Assembly: GCA_902541695.1 (NCBI GenBank)
Contig: CACBRT010000012.1
Coordinates: 1 to 32,271, forward strand
Direction: 5' to 3'
Length of the DNA: 32,271 nt
Source: an uncultured Alphaproteobacteria bacterium
GTDB lineage: Bacteria > Pseudomonadota > Alphaproteobacteria > Rhodobacterales > Rhodobacteraceae
Each line of letters begins with the position of its first letter. Positions within the stretch are counted from its first letter, which is position 1. Position numbers and translations under genes: made by a program. Below, one piece after another: positions 30,421 through 32,271 of the stretch. A model generated the notes under the pieces. That model was not told the origin of the DNA. It searched no databases and worked only from the letters and a program-made list of their open reading frames with translations.

Positions 30421-31114
30421 ATGAACATAATGAATTCAGTCTTAAGATATGGTGCAGAGAATATAGCATCTGAGTTAAGAAGAGGAATTATCAATGGAGA
30501 GATATTAGTTTCGGAAAAGCTTCCGGCAGAAATGGAATTAGCTGAAAAATTTAGAGTCTCTCGAGGTACTGTAAGATCAGCACTTTCAAAACTAGAAAAA
30601 GAAAAATTTATAGAAATTAAACCGGGTAGCGGTGCATTTGTCATTTACGAAACCTCAACAATACCTGTCAGTGAAGTTAAAAATGCAAACCCTCTCGAAT
30701 TGATTGATGCACGCTTTGCACTAGAACCACATATTTGCAGATTAGCAGTGCTTCATGGAAAAAAAAGAACAATTCCAGAAGTTAGAAACCTTAGTTGAAG
30801 CAATGGCAAAAAGTGTGAAAGACCCTACACAATTTGCATCTGCTGATACAGCTTTTCATCAAGTACTAGCAGATTGTACAGGCAACAACTTACTTATTTG
30901 GATTATCAATCAAATAAATTCTGTAAGAGGTCAAGATGAATGGACAAAAGCCAGACATCTAACTTTAAATGACAACATCATTAGAACCTATAATATCCAG
31001 CATAATCAAATTTTATTAGCAATAAAATCTAGAGAACCTGAGAAAGCAGCTTCTTTTATGAAAGAACATTTAGAAATTGCAAGGTTGTCTCTTACAAGAG
31101 CCGCAGGTACTTAA
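30421..31114 (+). pseudogene. GntR/FadR-type transcriptional regulator, frameshifted in an A8 run
   Basis: The first frame (30421-30798) encodes a winged helix: E-N-I-A-S-E-L-R-R-G-I-I-N-G-E, L-P-A-E-M-E-L-A-E-K-F-R-V-S-R-G-T-V-R-S-A-L, K-P-G-S-G-A-F-V. It then starts an FCD domain (L-E-L-I-D-A-R-F-A-L-E-P) and runs out of family at the A8 run. The +1 frame continues the FCD domain to 31114: D-T-A-F-H-Q-V-L-A-D-C-T-G-N-N holds the usual metal/ligand Asp and His. With seven As the two join as G-K-K-E-Q into ~230 residues, the normal FadR-subfamily length. So one extra A is present: a real mutation, a phase-variable tract, transcriptional slippage or a sequencing error. It is divergent from the amine oxidoreductase operon, its likely target, and overlaps the convergent amidotransferase gene by three bases. 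Confidence 0.85.
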
Positions 31115-31830
31115 GTTCTTGCAGTTGTTTGCATCCAATTGATGTAAAGTCGCTCTGCTTTTTCTTTCATTTGTGATATATTTTGAAGACAATCATTTTG
31201 CATTTTTTTAAAACCATTTATTCCCATCTCTTGCTCTAAAGATAACTTGTACTCAGGAATATTAGACCAATTTAAAACTGTATCATCCTCAATTTCTAAA
31301 TGAAACTGTATTGAAAATGCCCTTGTTTGCCACTGTAAAGCTTGAATGCTACAGCTTTCTGACCAAGCCAAAACCTTTGATCCTGGGGGCAATTCAGTTA
31401 CCTCAGCACTATGCCACTGTAAAGTTTTAAAATTTTCTGGAACACCGTCAAAAAAAACACCACTCTGACCGCTTTCAGTCAATAATACATCTAAAACTCC
31501 AACTTCAGGTTTTTGTGACTTTGATACTTTACCACCCATGCATTCTGCTAAAAGTTGGTGACCCAAACAAATACCTAAAAAAGGAGTTCCTTTTTGTTGA
31601 ACTTGGTATTTAATAAATGCTTTTTCTTCTTTTAACCAAGGATATTTTTCTTCTTCCCAAACATCCATTGGTCCACCCAAAACCCATAACCCATCAAAAT
31701 TACTATTTTCTGGTAATTTCTCGCCTTCATCTAAATGTACTACTTCAGATGTGTGACCGTCTTCTTTTAAAAATTGACCTAAAGAACCAGCTGTTTCAAC
31801 TCTTGCATGTTGCAATATTAAAATATGCAT
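31111..31830 (-). CDS. Class I glutamine amidotransferase (GMP synthase GATase-like)
   Basis: 239 residues with an intact triad: C88 in G-I-C-L-G-H-Q, H177 and E179 in Q-F-H-L-E. L-G-G-P-M-D-V-W near 51 and G-V-L-D-V-L near 111 match stand-alone GuaA-like amidotransferases, some of which hydrolyse gamma-glutamyl compounds instead of serving a synthetase. No synthetase domain is fused. AAGGAG precedes the ATG. It lies 53 bases downstream of the AraC/GlxA-type regulator and converges on the GntR gene. In an amine-handling neighbourhood, hydrolysis of a gamma-glutamyl amide is a reasonable guess, not shown. Confidence 0.87.
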   Translation of the reverse strand: MHILILQHARVETAGSLGQFLKEDGHTSEVVHLDEGEKLPENSNFDGLWVLGGPMDVWEEEKYPWLKEEKAFIKYQVQQKGTPFLGICLGHQLLAECMGGKVSKSQKPEVGVLDVLLTESGQSGVFFDGVPENFKTLQWHSAEVTELPPGSKVLAWSESCSIQALQWQTRAFSIQFHLEIEDDTVLNWSNIPEYKLSLEQEMGINGFKKMQNDCLQNISQMKEKAERLYINWMQTTART

Positions 31831-31883
31831 TTTTTCTCCTTATTTATAAAAATTAAACTCAATATTTTGCCAGATCTATATCA

Positions 31884-32271
31884 CTAATTTCGATTATTGA
31901 TAGAAGGAAACTGAATATTGTTTCTATACTCCTTTGGTGAAATATCAAAATAATTGGAAAATGATGAGGAGAAATGGGAGGATGAATAGAAGCCAGTTAT
32001 ATGGGATATTTCAGCAATAGATATTCTTGAATTACGTAATAAGTTTTTTGCCTTATCTAACCTCAAACCTCTATAATATTCCATAGTACCTTTTTTAAAA
32101 ATTTTATTAAAAATCCTATTTAATTGTCTCTTAGATACTGTATTTAATTCAGATAATTGATCCAAACTCAAGGGATCAGCTATATGATTTTCCATTAATT
32201 CAATAACAGATAATGCTATTTTATTCGTAGTTCCTACCCTGTTTACCAAATTCGATCTTTGAGCCCCCCCA
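31884..32271 (-). CDS. AraC-family regulator (GlxA-like), C-terminal part; 5' end outside window
   Basis: The frame stays open to the window edge. The visible residues begin G-A-Q-R-S-N-L-V-N-R-V-G-T, the linker typical of GlxA/GbdR-type regulators, whose N-terminal half is an amidotransferase-like sensor domain. A complete AraC DNA-binding domain follows with two helix-turn-helix motifs (L-S-L-D-Q-L-S-E-L-N-T-V-S-K-R-Q-L-N-R-I-F and I-A-E-I-S-H-I-T-G-F-Y-S-S-S-H-F-S). The TTG at 32249 is therefore not taken as a start. Relatives control glycine betaine, carnitine or arginine genes. It is directly upstream of the class I amidotransferase gene. Confidence 0.85.
   Translation of the reverse strand, partial: GGAQRSNLVNRVGTTNKIALSVIELMENHIADPLSLDQLSELNTVSKRQLNRIFNKIFKKGTMEYYRGLRLDKAKNLLRNSRISIAEISHITGFYSSSHFSSSFSNYFDISPKEYRNNIQFPSINNRN

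Noticed and set aside
30757-30764. Programmed ribosomal frameshift at the A8 run
   Set aside because: A +1 shift is needed, there is no obvious downstream stem-loop or internal Shine-Dalgarno, and GntR proteins are not known to use this; mutation or sequence error is simpler. Transcriptional slippage remains possible.
30755-31114. Separate small gene starting at ATG 30755
   Set aside because: It encodes only an FCD domain half that completes the upstream GntR frame, and has no ribosome site; one frameshifted gene explains both frames.
32226-32249. TTG start that would make the AraC protein a 121-residue stand-alone DNA-binding protein
   Set aside because: The codons upstream read on as a typical GlxA-type linker to the window edge, so the gene continues outside. 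The G-run near 32265 lies inside this coding frame and is too far (13 bases) for a ribosome site.
1-32271. CRISPR arrays, tRNA/rRNA genes, insertion sequences, prophage or plasmid origin
   Set aside because: No regular spaced repeats, tRNA-like cloverleaf, transposase motifs or inverted-repeat-bounded elements were found on reading both strands.

Overview
This window is AT-rich (roughly one third G+C by eye) and densely packed: no gap between genes exceeds about 220 bases, several genes overlap by 1 to 23 bases, and no rRNA, tRNA, insertion sequence, phage gene or CRISPR array was seen. The gene set (Tmm, TmoXWV, Tdm, GmaS-like ligase, MgsABC/GlxBCD-like enzymes) is typical of streamlined marine Alphaproteobacteria that live on methylated amines, such as SAR11-like, HIMB59/AEGEAN-169-like or low-GC SAR116/roseobacter-type lineages. 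The exact clade cannot be fixed from sequence reading alone.

Layout. (1) 1-4030, + strand: end of an alpha/beta hydrolase, a three-part fusion (class III CoA-transferase, flavin reductase, unassigned tail), an AA_synth/DUF1185 protein and a luciferase-like flavin monooxygenase. This looks like an uncharacterised two-component oxygenase catabolic module. (2) 4035-5841, - strand: a CurA-like NADP oxidoreductase and an SDR. (3) 5917-9097: convergent selU/mnmH and an NDH-SelD fusion, i.e. 2-selenouridine tRNA modification. (4) 9204-13999: gamma-glutamylmethylamide synthetase (gmaS) on +, then a MOSC protein and a DMT exporter on -, then an ammonium transporter with a 54-residue membrane protein behind it on +, closed by a bidirectional terminator.

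(5) 14043-30293 is a 16-kb run of 14 genes all on the - strand. Its downstream half is the trimethylamine pathway: tmm (TMA to TMAO), tmoX-tmoV-tmoW (TMAO uptake), a small cupin, and tdm (TMAO to dimethylamine plus formaldehyde). Its upstream half is the most interesting part: a SoxB-like FAD amine oxidoreductase, a second glutamine-synthetase-like ligase, split glutamate synthase modules resembling MgsA/MgsB/MgsC (GlxB/C/D), an unknown 137-residue protein, a nitrilase-superfamily amidase and an unknown 190-residue protein. A divergent GntR/FadR-type regulator (30421-31114) lies next to it, carrying a one-base frameshift in an A8 run. Candidate operators and a near-consensus promoter sit between them.

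(6) 31111-32271, - strand: a class I glutamine amidotransferase and the C-terminal part of an AraC/GlxA-type regulator running off the window.

Together the genes suggest uptake and stepwise demethylation of TMA/TMAO, conversion of methylamine to gamma-glutamylmethylamide, and transfer of amine nitrogen to glutamate. Dimethylamine monooxygenase (dmm) and the heterotetrameric N-methylglutamate dehydrogenase (mgdABCD) are not in the window. The 22362-30293 operon therefore either completes the route in a different way or handles another amine or amino acid.
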